Positions 1-5,811 are shown, numbered from the stretch's first letter. The stretch is DNA of 5,811 nt from Eubacteriaceae bacterium (GCA_017613995.1 JAGACT010000102.1:1-5811); one strand, 5' to 3'. Numbers and translations: made by a program. Notes: generated by a model from the sequence alone, not told the origin.

Positions 1-797
1 CAGTCTCCGAGATAATTGAAGATCATGACCGTAATGATGGTCGCGGCGGCGGGGGCCAGTACGGCCCAGGGTGCCAGCTGGATGTATGATCTCGAAAGGT
101 TTATCATGCTTCCCCACTCGGCGTTGGGTTCCATGACGCCGATGCCCAGAAACGACAGTCCCGCTATGCCTATCATCATCGTTCCTATCTGGGTGGTGGC
201 GTTTACGATCATGGGTCCCAGGATGTTGGGCAGCATCGTTTTAACGAGGATGGTCCCCGTGCCGCAGCCCGAGAGATGGGCGTAATGCACGTAGGGTTCC
301 TCCCGGAGAGCGAGCACCTGGGCCCGGGCCAGCCTGGCGTACACAGTCCATCCCGTGATGCCCATGGCCAGCATGGCGTTGCCCATGCCGCCTCCGAGGA
401 TGCCCGCCACGGCAATGGCCAGCACCATCTGCGGGAATGAAAGCATCACGTCGGCAAGCCGCATGATAACAGAATCGATCACTCCTCCGTACCAGCCCGC
501 CAGCATGCCCAGGGAGGTGCCGAAGACGAAGGTCATGGCCACAAGAGCCACCGCGGAATAAATGGAGGTGCGGGCCCCCATCAGAACCCTCGAGAAGACG
601 CACCTTCCGAACCGGTCGGTCCCCATGGGGAACCGGGAGGACGGAGCCTCGTTCATATTCGCTGAGGATGTCCTGTTGGGATCGTTTGGGCAAAGATAAG
701 GCGCCAGAAGGCTCACAGCCACCAGTATCAGCGCCATGACAAGAAATACGGTGAAACGTATGCGCACTTTTCGCGGTGCTTTTCTGTCGTTTTCCAT
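1..797 (-). CDS. ABC transporter permease, DppC/NikC type (C-terminus cut by window)
   Basis: This is the second inner-membrane permease subunit of a peptide/nickel-family ABC importer. 265 codons are visible. The frame is still open at the window edge, ending in FNYLGD, which in this family lies close to the C-terminus, so only a few tens of residues are likely missing. A first membrane helix spans about residues 14-33. It is followed by the family hallmark FPMGTDRFGR (56-65), several further hydrophobic segments, and the coupling-loop region at about 168-191 ending in MLPN. LSFLGIG (214-220) and EWGSM (227-231) are also typical of DppC/NikC. The EAA loop is degenerate: HYAHLSGCG stands where EAARxxG is usual. 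The ATG at 797-795 follows a GAGG with 6-base spacing, which overlaps the TGA of the upstream permease gene (8-base gap), so the two are probably translationally coupled. The family is certain; the substrate (cobalt, nickel, metallophore or peptide) is inferred only from the riboswitch upstream. Confidence 0.93.
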   Translation of the reverse strand, partial: MENDRKAPRKVRIRFTVFLVMALILVAVSLLAPYLCPNDPNRTSSANMNEAPSSRFPMGTDRFGRCVFSRVLMGARTSIYSAVALVAMTFVFGTSLGMLAGWYGGVIDSVIMRLADVMLSFPQMVLAIAVAGILGGGMGNAMLAMGITGWTVYARLARAQVLALREEPYVHYAHLSGCGTGTILVKTMLPNILGPMIVNATTQIGTMMIGIAGLSFLGIGVMEPNAEWGSMINLSRSYIQLAPWAVLAPAAATIITVMIFNYLGD

Positions 798-803
798 ATG
801 GTG

Positions 804-807
804 CCTC
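804..807 (-). promoter_or_regulatory. Ribosome binding site of the DppC/NikC-type permease
   Basis: GAGG lies 6 bases before the ATG at 797-795. It overlaps the TGA stop (808-806) of the preceding permease gene. Ribosomes finishing one subunit can therefore start the next, consistent with equal synthesis of two partner permeases. Confidence 0.7.
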
Positions 808-1732
808 ACTGTTCCCTCAGCCGCGGATCCACGATGCGGTAGCTGATGTCGGTAACAAGGTTGATGACTACGTATACCGTCGAAGTAAAGAGCACGAAGC
901 CCTGTATGACGGGATAGTCGCGGTAGGTAATGGCGTCCATGGCCATTTTCCCTAGACCGGGCCATCGGAAGATGGTCTCGATGACCACGCTGCCTCCGAG
1001 AAGAGTACCCACGGAAAGCCCAACTATCGTGAGGATCGGAATGGCGGAATTATGCAGCACGTTCCCCAGGATGTAGCGCTTTTTTACTCCCCTGGTCTGA
1101 GCCCCGGTTATAAAGGGCTTGGAGAGCTGTTCCAGGATCTCCGCCCTGAACTGCCGTATAAATCGTCCTGTAAGGGGTATTGACAGGGCCGTGCAGGGCA
1201 TTATGAGCCCCCTGAAGCTCTTGTCCGCCACCACGGGAAGCAGCTTTGCCTTAACGCACAGAAAATACATGAGCAGGACGGATATGAGGAAGTTCGGAAG
1301 GGAATTCCCGATAAAGCTGAAGAATCTGACTATATCGTCCAGCAGCGTGTCTTTTTTGAGGGCCGTGATCAGAGCCAGGGGCAGTGAGATCAGAAGGGAC
1401 AGGATAAGGCTCGACAGGGTCAGCACAGAAGTATACCGAAGGCCCTTGAGTATCTTGGCCGAGACCGGCGTATTGTCCCTGAAAGATGTGCCCAGATCGA
1501 ATCTGAGGGCTTTCAGGGCCCAGTCTCCGTACTGCACCAGGAACGGCCTGTCCAGCCCCATGCTCTTCCTGGTGGCCTCCAGCACTTCCTCCGATACCTC
1601 CACCCCCTGGGCATACAGTTTCTTCATGGCCGCGTCCCCGGGTGAGAGATACATCAGAAGGAAGGTGAGAAAGCTCACCGCGAACATTATCCAAACGAGA
1701 TGTATCATCCTTTTGCCTATGTACTTTCCCAT
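806..1732 (-). CDS. ABC transporter permease, DppB/NikB type
   Basis: This is the first inner-membrane permease subunit of a peptide/nickel-family ABC importer, 308 residues and close to the usual family length. The N-terminus (MGKYIGKRMIHLVWIMFAVS) gives a short cytoplasmic tail and a first helix at about 9-31. YLSPGD (28-33), FDLGTSF (78-84), the later helices at about 98-122, 136-160, 228-250 and 275-297, and the C-terminal VDPRLREQ are all typical. The coupling (EAA-like) loop is at about 209-232, with GAQTRGVKKRYIL. The chosen ATG at 1732-1730 has an AGAGG 7 bases upstream. An in-frame ATG 51 bases further upstream would add a non-hydrophobic stretch that runs through an intercistronic hairpin, so it is rejected. 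The gene lies between the binding-protein gene and the second permease gene, in one direction. It should form the heteromeric membrane channel with the downstream permease. The exact substrate is not readable. Confidence 0.95.
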   Translation of the reverse strand: MGKYIGKRMIHLVWIMFAVSFLTFLLMYLSPGDAAMKKLYAQGVEVSEEVLEATRKSMGLDRPFLVQYGDWALKALRFDLGTSFRDNTPVSAKILKGLRYTSVLTLSSLILSLLISLPLALITALKKDTLLDDIVRFFSFIGNSLPNFLISVLLMYFLCVKAKLLPVVADKSFRGLIMPCTALSIPLTGRFIRQFRAEILEQLSKPFITGAQTRGVKKRYILGNVLHNSAIPILTIVGLSVGTLLGGSVVIETIFRWPGLGKMAMDAITYRDYPVIQGFVLFTSTVYVVINLVTDISYRIVDPRLREQ

Positions 1733-1739
1733 CGGAAAA

Positions 1740-1744
1740 CCTCT
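1740..1744 (-). promoter_or_regulatory. Ribosome binding site that decides the DppB/NikB start
   Basis: AGAGG stands 7 bases before the ATG at 1732-1730. It selects this start over the in-frame ATG at 1783, which lies at the intercistronic hairpin and lacks an equally convincing site. Confidence 0.75.
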
Positions 1745-1765
1745 TTTCGAATAGTCTGTTCCATT

Positions 1766-1791
1766 AAGGGCCGGTGAGTGCACCGGCCCTT
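1766..1791 (-). other. Intercistronic stem-loop between binding-protein and permease genes
   Basis: There is a perfect 11-bp GC-rich inverted repeat (AAGGGCCGGTG and its complement) with a 4-base loop. It lies in the roughly 87-base gap after the binding-protein stop. In the minus-strand transcript only TTAATGG follows the stem, not a proper U tract. A leaky attenuator or a 3'-end stabilising hairpin therefore fits better than a strong terminator. Such hairpins after binding-protein genes commonly give more binding protein than permease. The structure is seen directly; the role is inferred. Confidence 0.7.
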
Positions 1792-1819
1792 TTGGTTGAT
1801 CTCCTGCGGAGACAATACT

Positions 1820-3340
1820 TTAATTCATATCTGTATCGGCGTCGATACCGTAGAAATCGAAGGGGCAGTTCTCGGCTACGCCGGTCACTCCGTGAGATGT
1901 GACGGTGGTCTTGTTGAACAGTCCCACGAATCCGAAGGCGTTGTCGTCGATGACCATCTGAACGATCCTGTTGGCCAGCTCGGCGCGCTTCGCGACGTCG
2001 GTCTCGAATTCCAGCTCATTGATCAGAGCTTCGCATTCGTCATTGGCGAATCCCGCCTTTGCCCATCTGCTGGCCTCTCTGAACAGGGAGTTGATGGCGA
2101 AATAGGGATCGCCCGCCTTGTCGGCGATCATGCAGTAAAGGGCGATATCGTAATCACCTGTGGCGGCATACGTGGAATCGGCGTCCTCAACGGCTATGGG
2201 CGTGGCTTTGATTCCGATATCCTGCAGCTGTTCCTGCATAAGGACCGCGATGGAATCCAGAGAACGTGCCTTGTAGTAGTGGATCCTGACTTCCAGGGTC
2301 TTTCCGTCCTTCTGATAGAATCCGTCATCTCCCATGGTATATCCGTCAGCTTCGATGAGCTCCTTTGCCTTTACGGTATCCACAGCGGGTTTCGTGACCT
2401 GTCCGTAGGGAGCCGCAGGATTGAAGGGTCCCACAGCTGCGGAAACTGTTCCTCCGAGGTACTCGGCGATCTTGTCGTTGTCCACGGTCAGGTTGATGGC
2501 GGCGCGGACGTTGTCGGAAAGATTGTTCTTGTTGAGCACGTAGAACTGCAGTCTCGTGGCCGGGATCACTGTCAGATTATATGTCTTGGGATCAGCCTCG
2601 TAAATGGCCTTGGCGGCGGCGGTAACGCTGTTGTAGGCGTACACGTCTCCGGCCTGCATGGCGTTCAGCTTGGCCTCGTCGTCCGCGAGATAGATGAACG
2701 TGGCTCCCTCGAGCTTTACGTCACCGTTCCAGTAGGCGGTGTTCCTTTCGACCTCGACGGTCTCCTCGGGGACCATGGACTTCACGACGAAGGGTCCGGT
2801 GCACACGGGGGCATTGTCGAAGTCCTCGGTGGCGTCCAGATCCATGATGCCCATCTCAGGGGAAGTAAGGTCGGTCAGAAGGGTCGGATAGATGTCCTTC
2901 GTGGTGATCGAGAAATACTTGTCATCCGCGGCGATCAGGGTGAATTCCTTCAGGTACGCGAAACGCTCGTTTACTTCCGCGAGGCGCTGGAGGTTTCTTA
3001 CGACCATTTCCGCTGTGACTGGGTTTCCGTTGGAGAACTTGGCGTCCGCCAGCTCGAAGGTCCAGGTCAGTCCGTCGTCGCTGACGATATAGTTCTCTGT
3101 TGCCAGAAGGGGCTTGATGGACATGTCGTCGTCAACACGGAACAGTGTCTCGGAAATGCCGTAGATGGAAGTGTACCATCCGTTGTAGTCCTTATGCACG
3201 TCGAGGCTGGGATACATGAAGCTCACAGCCATCTTGAGCCATTTGGGTTCGCTGCTCCCGCCGTTTCCTCCCGAACTGCATCCGGCGAAGACCGAAAGCA
3301 GAAGGCAGAGGACAACGAGGATCGACAGAGTCTTTTTCAT
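1820..3340 (-). CDS. Family-5 extracellular solute-binding lipoprotein (peptide/nickel type)
   Basis: This is the substrate-binding subunit of the ABC importer whose permeases follow. It has 506 residues, a normal size for SBP family 5 (DppA/OppA/NikA). A lysine start and hydrophobic segment (2-19) lead to the lipobox FAGC, so Cys21 should be lipidated and the protein anchored outside the membrane. A Gly/Ser-rich linker follows (22-30). Family landmarks are ETLFRVDDDMSIKPLLA (64-80), DDGLTWTFEL with KFSNGNPVTAE (88-111), and TGPF (181-184) followed by a YWNGD motif (203-207). Cys180 sits where a Gly usually precedes TGPF. The ATG at 3340-3338 has an AGGAG 9 bases upstream. Expression should be set by the cobalamin riboswitch and terminator in the leader, with repression when B12 is plentiful. 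Cobalt, a cobalt chelate or nickel are the likeliest cargoes from this context. A peptide or corrinoid cannot be excluded from sequence alone. Confidence 0.95.
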   Translation of the reverse strand: MKKTLSILVVLCLLLSVFAGCSSGGNGGSSEPKWLKMAVSFMYPSLDVHKDYNGWYTSIYGISETLFRVDDDMSIKPLLATENYIVSDDGLTWTFELADAKFSNGNPVTAEMVVRNLQRLAEVNERFAYLKEFTLIAADDKYFSITTKDIYPTLLTDLTSPEMGIMDLDATEDFDNAPVCTGPFVVKSMVPEETVEVERNTAYWNGDVKLEGATFIYLADDEAKLNAMQAGDVYAYNSVTAAAKAIYEADPKTYNLTVIPATRLQFYVLNKNNLSDNVRAAINLTVDNDKIAEYLGGTVSAAVGPFNPAAPYGQVTKPAVDTVKAKELIEADGYTMGDDGFYQKDGKTLEVRIHYYKARSLDSIAVLMQEQLQDIGIKATPIAVEDADSTYAATGDYDIALYCMIADKAGDPYFAINSLFREASRWAKAGFANDECEALINELEFETDVAKRAELANRIVQMVIDDNAFGFVGLFNKTTVTSHGVTGVAENCPFDFYGIDADTDMN

Positions 3341-3378
3341 GATTGTTTTCTCCTGTTTGTTATAATAGATTTGTTTAT

Positions 3379-3404
3379 AAAAAGAAGCCGCGCGATGCGG
3401 CTCC
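3379..3404 (-). terminator. Intrinsic terminator of the riboswitch expression platform
   Basis: In the minus-strand RNA, GGAGCCGC pairs with GCGGCTTC (8 bp, one G-U), with a 5-base loop ATCGC and then TTTTT. It sits after the B12 aptamer and before the binding-protein ribosome binding site. Ligand-dependent premature termination is therefore the expected control of the transporter operon. Confidence 0.88.
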
Positions 3405-3431
3405 GTTTTTATGCTGCAAAAATTTCATAGC

Positions 3432-3447
3432 GGACGCTTTCGCATCC
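3432..3447 (-). other. GAAA-tetraloop hairpin between aptamer and terminator
   Basis: GGATGC and GCGTCC form a 6-bp stem (one U-G pair) closed by a GAAA tetraloop, 8 bases downstream of aptamer helix P1. Its 5' arm contains GATGCG, which can instead pair with CGCATC inside the terminator (3399-3394). The hairpin may thus act as an anti-antiterminator. The structure is seen directly; the switching role is inferred. Confidence 0.55.
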
Positions 3448-3455
3448 CGTGTACC

Positions 3456-3601
3456 ATCAGGCATGTCTCCTGGCTCACAGCTCAGACGCCCTTCCCGTCT
3501 TCTCGGTCACCCAATGACATATGGGAAGCACTCGCTGTCTACAGTGGCGGTACCGCTCCGGCTTGTACCGGATTCCATCTTCGCTCTTTCGAGAACCTGA
3601 T
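3456..3601 (-). ncRNA. Cobalamin (B12) riboswitch aptamer
   Basis: Read on the minus strand, this leader carries the hallmarks of the adenosylcobalamin/cobalamin riboswitch. The B12 box AGCCAGGAGACATGCCTGA is at 3475-3457. The core GGAATCCGG ... CCGGAGCGGTACCGCCACTGT is at about 3576-3541. A GGGAAGG element stands shortly before the B12 box. Closing helix P1 is ATCAGG (3601-3596) with CCTGAT (3461-3456), 6 perfect pairs. A P7-like helix pairs ACAGC (3538-3534) with GCTGT (3481-3477). Cobalamin binding should favour the downstream terminator and switch off the binding-protein and permease operon. I could not identify the kissing-loop partner of L5 by eye, so the subclass (adenosyl- or hydroxo-/methyl-cobalamin preference) is left open. 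Confidence 0.96.
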
Positions 3602-3624
3602 ACTGTCCTATTAACTTATCCAGT

Positions 3625-3641
3625 ACCGCATCACATGCGGT
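3625..3641 (-). other. 5'-end stem-loop of the riboswitch transcript
   Basis: ACCGCAT and ATGCGGT form a perfect 7-bp stem with a 3-base loop. It starts within a few bases of the transcription start expected from the promoter just upstream. It would cap the 5' end of the leader and lies outside the conserved aptamer. A role in mRNA stability or in insulating the aptamer is possible but not shown. Confidence 0.55.
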
Positions 3642-3648
3642 TTCGGAT

Positions 3649-3677
3649 ATTATATGACATGGACTTTTAGCTTTTAA
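3649..3677 (-). promoter_or_regulatory. Sigma-70-type promoter for the riboswitch-transporter operon
   Basis: A perfect -10 box TATAAT lies at 3654-3649. Upstream, with a 17-base spacer, is TTAAAA at 3677-3672, which matches 4 of 6 positions of the -35 consensus. Transcription would start near 3644-3642, about 40 bases before aptamer helix P1. This placement is exactly right for a leader carrying the whole riboswitch. Confidence 0.75.
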
Positions 3678-3698
3678 CCCCCCCCGGGGGTTATTTTT
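3675..3698 (+). repeat. C8G5 palindrome with downstream T run
   Basis: TAACCCCC and GGGGGTTA form an 8-bp inverted repeat around three further C bases, followed on the plus strand by TTTTT. This has the form of an intrinsic terminator for plus-strand transcription, though no plus-strand gene precedes it. It abuts and partly overlaps the -35 element of the opposing promoter. It could stop antisense transcripts or influence that promoter. Only the structure is directly supported. Confidence 0.45.
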
Positions 3699-3742
3699 GA
3701 CCGGAATTCCATTTTTTATCCCTTCAGATGCGATCCGTGCGC

Positions 3743-3773
3743 AAAAAAGACCCGCTGAGAAGCTCTCAGCGGG
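3743..3773 (-). terminator. Intrinsic terminator after thiI
   Basis: In the minus-strand RNA, CCCGCTGAGA pairs with its complement across a 3-base loop (10 bp, 3773-3751), followed by TC and then TTTTTT. It starts 9 bases past the thiI stop. It ends the desulfurase-thiI transcript and separates it from the riboswitch operon. Confidence 0.93.
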
Positions 3774-3781
3774 CCGTTATG

Positions 3782-4939
3782 TCAGGCTGTGACCACCTGC
3801 GCGGTCCTGACTGCCTCGTCTATCATCTCCTGGGCGTCGGGGATCTTCTCCTCCTCCGCCAGGACTTTTGAAAGCACCGGCCTTATCTGGGGATGCTTCG
3901 GAACGAAGATGGTGCAGCAGTCCTCATAGGGCCTTATGGATATGTCGTAGGTATCGATGTGCCTGGCAATCGATACGATCTCGTTTTTGTCCATGCCGAT
4001 CAGGGGACGGAAGATGGGCAGCACGCTGGCGGCGTTGGTGCAGGTGATGCTCTCCACGGTCTGGGAGGCCACCTGACCCAGGCTCTCGCCTGTTATAAGG
4101 CATGCTATGCCGTTTTCCAGGCACCACTGCTGGGCGCAGCGTATCATGAAGCGCCTGAGGATAACCGTCAGATAGGTCTCGTTGCAGCATCGGATGATCT
4201 CCTGCTGTATCTTCGTGAGGCTTATCATGACCACCTGCATGCCGTCGTTGTATCCGGCAAGCTTCCCCGCCAGCTCCACCACCTTGTCCTGGGCGTTGAG
4301 GCTGGTAAAGGGATACGAATGAAAATGAATGCCGGTGACCTTCATGCCGCGCCGGGCCAGCATGTAGGCGGCCACGGGGGAATCGATCCCACCCGAGAGC
4401 ATCACGGCGCCCTTTCCGCCGGTACCCAGGGGCAGGCCCGCTTCGCCCCTGACGCTTTCGTAGTCAATGTAGGCAAGATCGCGGATCTCCACTGTAATGA
4501 GGATGTCGGGATTATGCACGTCCACCCTGAGGGGCACCCCGTTACGAAGGATATGGGCTCCCACTTCCCTGGCGATCTGGGGTGACTCAAGATAGAACTT
4601 TTTGTTGCCCCTGGTGGCTTCCACTTTGAATGTGGCTCCCGGAAGGTCCCTTATGACCTGAAGGGCGGCGTCCTTTATCAGGTCCATGTCCAGTTCGGTC
4701 CTGACGCACTTGGTGATATATACGATGCCGAAGATCTTTCTGAGTGCGTCGATGATGGCCTGCTCGTCCTCGTCGCGGTATTTTTCCACCGTGATGCGGC
4801 TCTGGATCTTGTTGAGCCTGACGTGATCGAAGCCCCTGAGGGCGTTTCGGACGTTGGCAAGGAGCGTATCGACGAAGTAGTGCTTGTTGAGGCCCTTGAG
4901 ATTGATCTCGCCGTATCTTAAAAGAAGCATTCTTTCCAT
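3782..4939 (-). CDS. thiI: tRNA 4-thiouridine synthetase / sulfurtransferase ThiI (short form)
   Basis: ThiI uses ATP to adenylate U8 of tRNA and inserts sulfur to make 4-thiouridine. In many bacteria it also serves thiazole formation for thiamine. It acts in the cytoplasm. The protein has 385 residues. The N-terminal region (about 1-75, with LLLRYGEINLKG at 5-16) and a THUMP domain (about 60-165) are followed by the PP-loop ATP pyrophosphatase domain with SGGIDSPVAAY (182-192). TGESLGQVASQT (283-294) and FRPLIGMDKNEI (310-321) are highly typical. A Cys pair (341-342, in YEDCCTIF) lies where the catalytic-domain cysteine equivalent to E. coli Cys344 is expected. The C-terminal rhodanese domain of the E. 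coli enzyme is absent, as is common in Firmicutes. The ATG at 4939-4937 has an AGAGG 7 bases upstream, inside the end of the desulfurase gene, whose stop is only 3 bases away. Co-transcription with the sulfur donor is therefore very likely. Confidence 0.97.
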   Translation of the reverse strand: MERMLLLRYGEINLKGLNKHYFVDTLLANVRNALRGFDHVRLNKIQSRITVEKYRDEDEQAIIDALRKIFGIVYITKCVRTELDMDLIKDAALQVIRDLPGATFKVEATRGNKKFYLESPQIAREVGAHILRNGVPLRVDVHNPDILITVEIRDLAYIDYESVRGEAGLPLGTGGKGAVMLSGGIDSPVAAYMLARRGMKVTGIHFHSYPFTSLNAQDKVVELAGKLAGYNDGMQVVMISLTKIQQEIIRCCNETYLTVILRRFMIRCAQQWCLENGIACLITGESLGQVASQTVESITCTNAASVLPIFRPLIGMDKNEIVSIARHIDTYDISIRPYEDCCTIFVPKHPQIRPVLSKVLAEEEKIPDAQEMIDEAVRTAQVVTA

Positions 4940-4942
4940 GGT

Positions 4943-5811
4943 CTATCCTCTGAGTCCCCGAAGGAGGGTCACGGCGCCTTTAAGCTCGCTCATCAGCATG
5001 TCCGTCTCCTCTTCGGTGGTGAATTCGCTTATGCTTATGCGTATGGTGCCGTTGATCCTCTCCTGGGAGAATCCCATGTTCTCCAGCACCGAGTTCTTCT
5101 TCTTGCGGGAGGAACATGCGGAAGAAGTGGCAACGTAGATGCCTTTATCCTCCAGCATGTGAAGGATGACTTCGCCCTTGAGTCCCGGGAAGGATACGTT
5201 CAGGATATGGGGGGCGTAGGCAGCTTGTCTGATCCTGGAATTGAGAGCCTCCTCACCGAAGGCCTCGCAGAGCCTGCCGTACAGCGCGTCCCTTATTGGC
5301 AGCATGGCGGAACTGACCTTTTTGGGGTCCGTCATGGTGACGGTCTTTCCCAAAGCTGCTATCATGGGAGCGTTGATGGTCCCGCTTCTGAGGCCGTCCT
5401 GCTGTCCTCCGCCCATCATGATGCCGTTTATGTGCACTCCCTTTTTGATGTAGAGGATTCCTATGCCCTTCATGCCGTGGAATTTGTGGGCGGAAACGCT
5501 GACCAGGTCGGCACAGGACAGATCCTGCGGGATCTTGCCGAAGCCCTGGGTGGCGTCCAGATGTACAAGGATGCGGCTGTCGCGTTCCTTTACGGCGCGG
5601 CAAACAGATTCTATGTCCTGTACTATGCCCGTCTCGTTGTTCACCCAGATGACGGACACTATCTTCGTATGCTCGTTTATGGAACTCTTCAGTTCCTCAA
5701 TGTCGATCCTTCCAAGGCTGTCCGCGGAAAGATACGTTACGGCGGCTCCCTTATCCTCCAGGTAGCCGCAGGTATTGGTGACGCAGGCATGCTCTATTCC
5801 CGTGGTTATGA
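4943..5811 (-). CDS. Cysteine desulfurase, NifS/IscS family (N-terminus cut by window)
   Basis: This PLP enzyme converts cysteine to alanine and holds the sulfur as a cysteine persulfide. 288 residues are visible. About 90-100 N-terminal residues lie beyond the right edge, judged from a usual length near 380-390. The visible part opens with ITTGIEHACVTNTC, containing the PLP-stacking His of the IEH motif. It then shows WVNNETG, the DATQGFGK motif, and SAHKFHGMKGIG with the PLP-binding Lys (codon 5485-5483). QQDGLRSGT follows, then ATSSACSS with the catalytic Cys (codon 5116-5114). The GTG at 5659 encodes the Val of VSVIWVNNETG and is not a start. The gene ends 3 bases before thiI, and its last codons contain the thiI ribosome binding site. 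A dedicated donor for ThiI (like NifZ of Bacillus) is the best guess. A role in Fe-S cluster assembly is also possible, but no scaffold gene is visible. Confidence 0.95.
   Translation of the reverse strand, partial: ITTGIEHACVTNTCGYLEDKGAAVTYLSADSLGRIDIEELKSSINEHTKIVSVIWVNNETGIVQDIESVCRAVKERDSRILVHLDATQGFGKIPQDLSCADLVSVSAHKFHGMKGIGILYIKKGVHINGIMMGGGQQDGLRSGTINAPMIAALGKTVTMTDPKKVSSAMLPIRDALYGRLCEAFGEEALNSRIRQAAYAPHILNVSFPGLKGEVILHMLEDKGIYVATSSACSSRKKKNSVLENMGFSQERINGTIRISISEFTTEEETDMLMSELKGAVTLLRGLRG

Noticed and set aside
1733..1783. Upstream in-frame ATG giving the DppB/NikB-type permease 17 extra residues
   Set aside because: The extension runs from the intercistronic hairpin, is not family-like, and is less well placed than the ATG at 1732 with its AGAGG 7 bases upstream.
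1801..1811. Small inverted repeat CTCC-TGC-GGAG just after the binding-protein stop
   Set aside because: It has only 4 bp with a 3-base loop and no U tract, too weak to call a terminator or regulatory site.
1778..3430. Long plus-strand open frame of about 550 codons opposite the binding-protein gene
   Set aside because: It lies almost entirely antisense to a clearly recognisable SBP family-5 lipoprotein. Its translation is low-complexity, rich in Val/Gly/His/Asp, and resembles no known protein. It is a codon-bias shadow of the real gene and runs on into the riboswitch terminator.
3343..3614. Short plus-strand open frames across the leader region
   Set aside because: They overlap the B12 riboswitch and terminator on the opposite strand and show no recognisable domains. 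The sequence conservation here is explained by RNA structure.
3893..4585. Plus-strand open frame of about 230 codons opposite thiI
   Set aside because: It is fully antisense to thiI, whose THUMP and PP-loop motifs are unmistakable. The product is His/Gly-rich without any family resemblance.
5657..5659. GTG as a possible start of the cysteine desulfurase
   Set aside because: The frame stays open upstream to the window edge with family-typical sequence (ITTGIEHACVTNTC), so this GTG is an internal Val codon.

Overview
The window reads as part of a bacterial chromosome, most likely from a Clostridia-type Firmicute of moderate GC content. The taxonomic clues are inferred from protein style. They are a lipoprotein-anchored substrate-binding protein, a short ThiI without a rhodanese domain paired with a NifS-type desulfurase, intrinsic terminators and a terminator-type riboswitch. 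Every recognised gene is on the minus strand, so transcription runs from high to low coordinates. There is no sign of mobile elements, tRNA or rRNA genes, or CRISPR.

Right part (5811 down to about 3743): a sulfur-transfer pair. A PLP-dependent cysteine desulfurase, cut by the window end and missing its N-terminus, is followed after only 3 bases by thiI. The unit closes with a strong intrinsic terminator just after the thiI stop. The desulfurase would supply persulfide sulfur to ThiI for 4-thiouridine in tRNA and possibly for the thiamine thiazole.

Middle (3743 to 3341): a regulatory region without genes. In transcription order it holds a C8G5 palindrome, a sigma-70-type promoter, a small 5' stem-loop, a clear cobalamin (B12) riboswitch aptamer with an intact B12 box, a small GAAA-loop hairpin and an intrinsic terminator. 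The terminator lies just before the ribosome binding site of the next gene. This is the architecture of a transcription-terminating OFF switch.

Left part (3340 to 1): the riboswitch-controlled operon. It encodes a family-5 (peptide/nickel type) lipoprotein binding protein, then an intercistronic hairpin, then two membrane permeases of the DppB/NikB and DppC/NikC kinds. The second permease runs off the window near its C-terminus. The ATPase genes that should complete the transporter are not visible and probably lie beyond the left edge.

The most interesting point is the combination of a B12 riboswitch with a Nik/Opp-type ABC importer. It suggests that the transporter serves cobalamin supply, most simply as a cobalt (or cobalt-chelate) importer rather than a peptide importer. 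This is inferred from regulation; the substrate cannot be read from the sequence.
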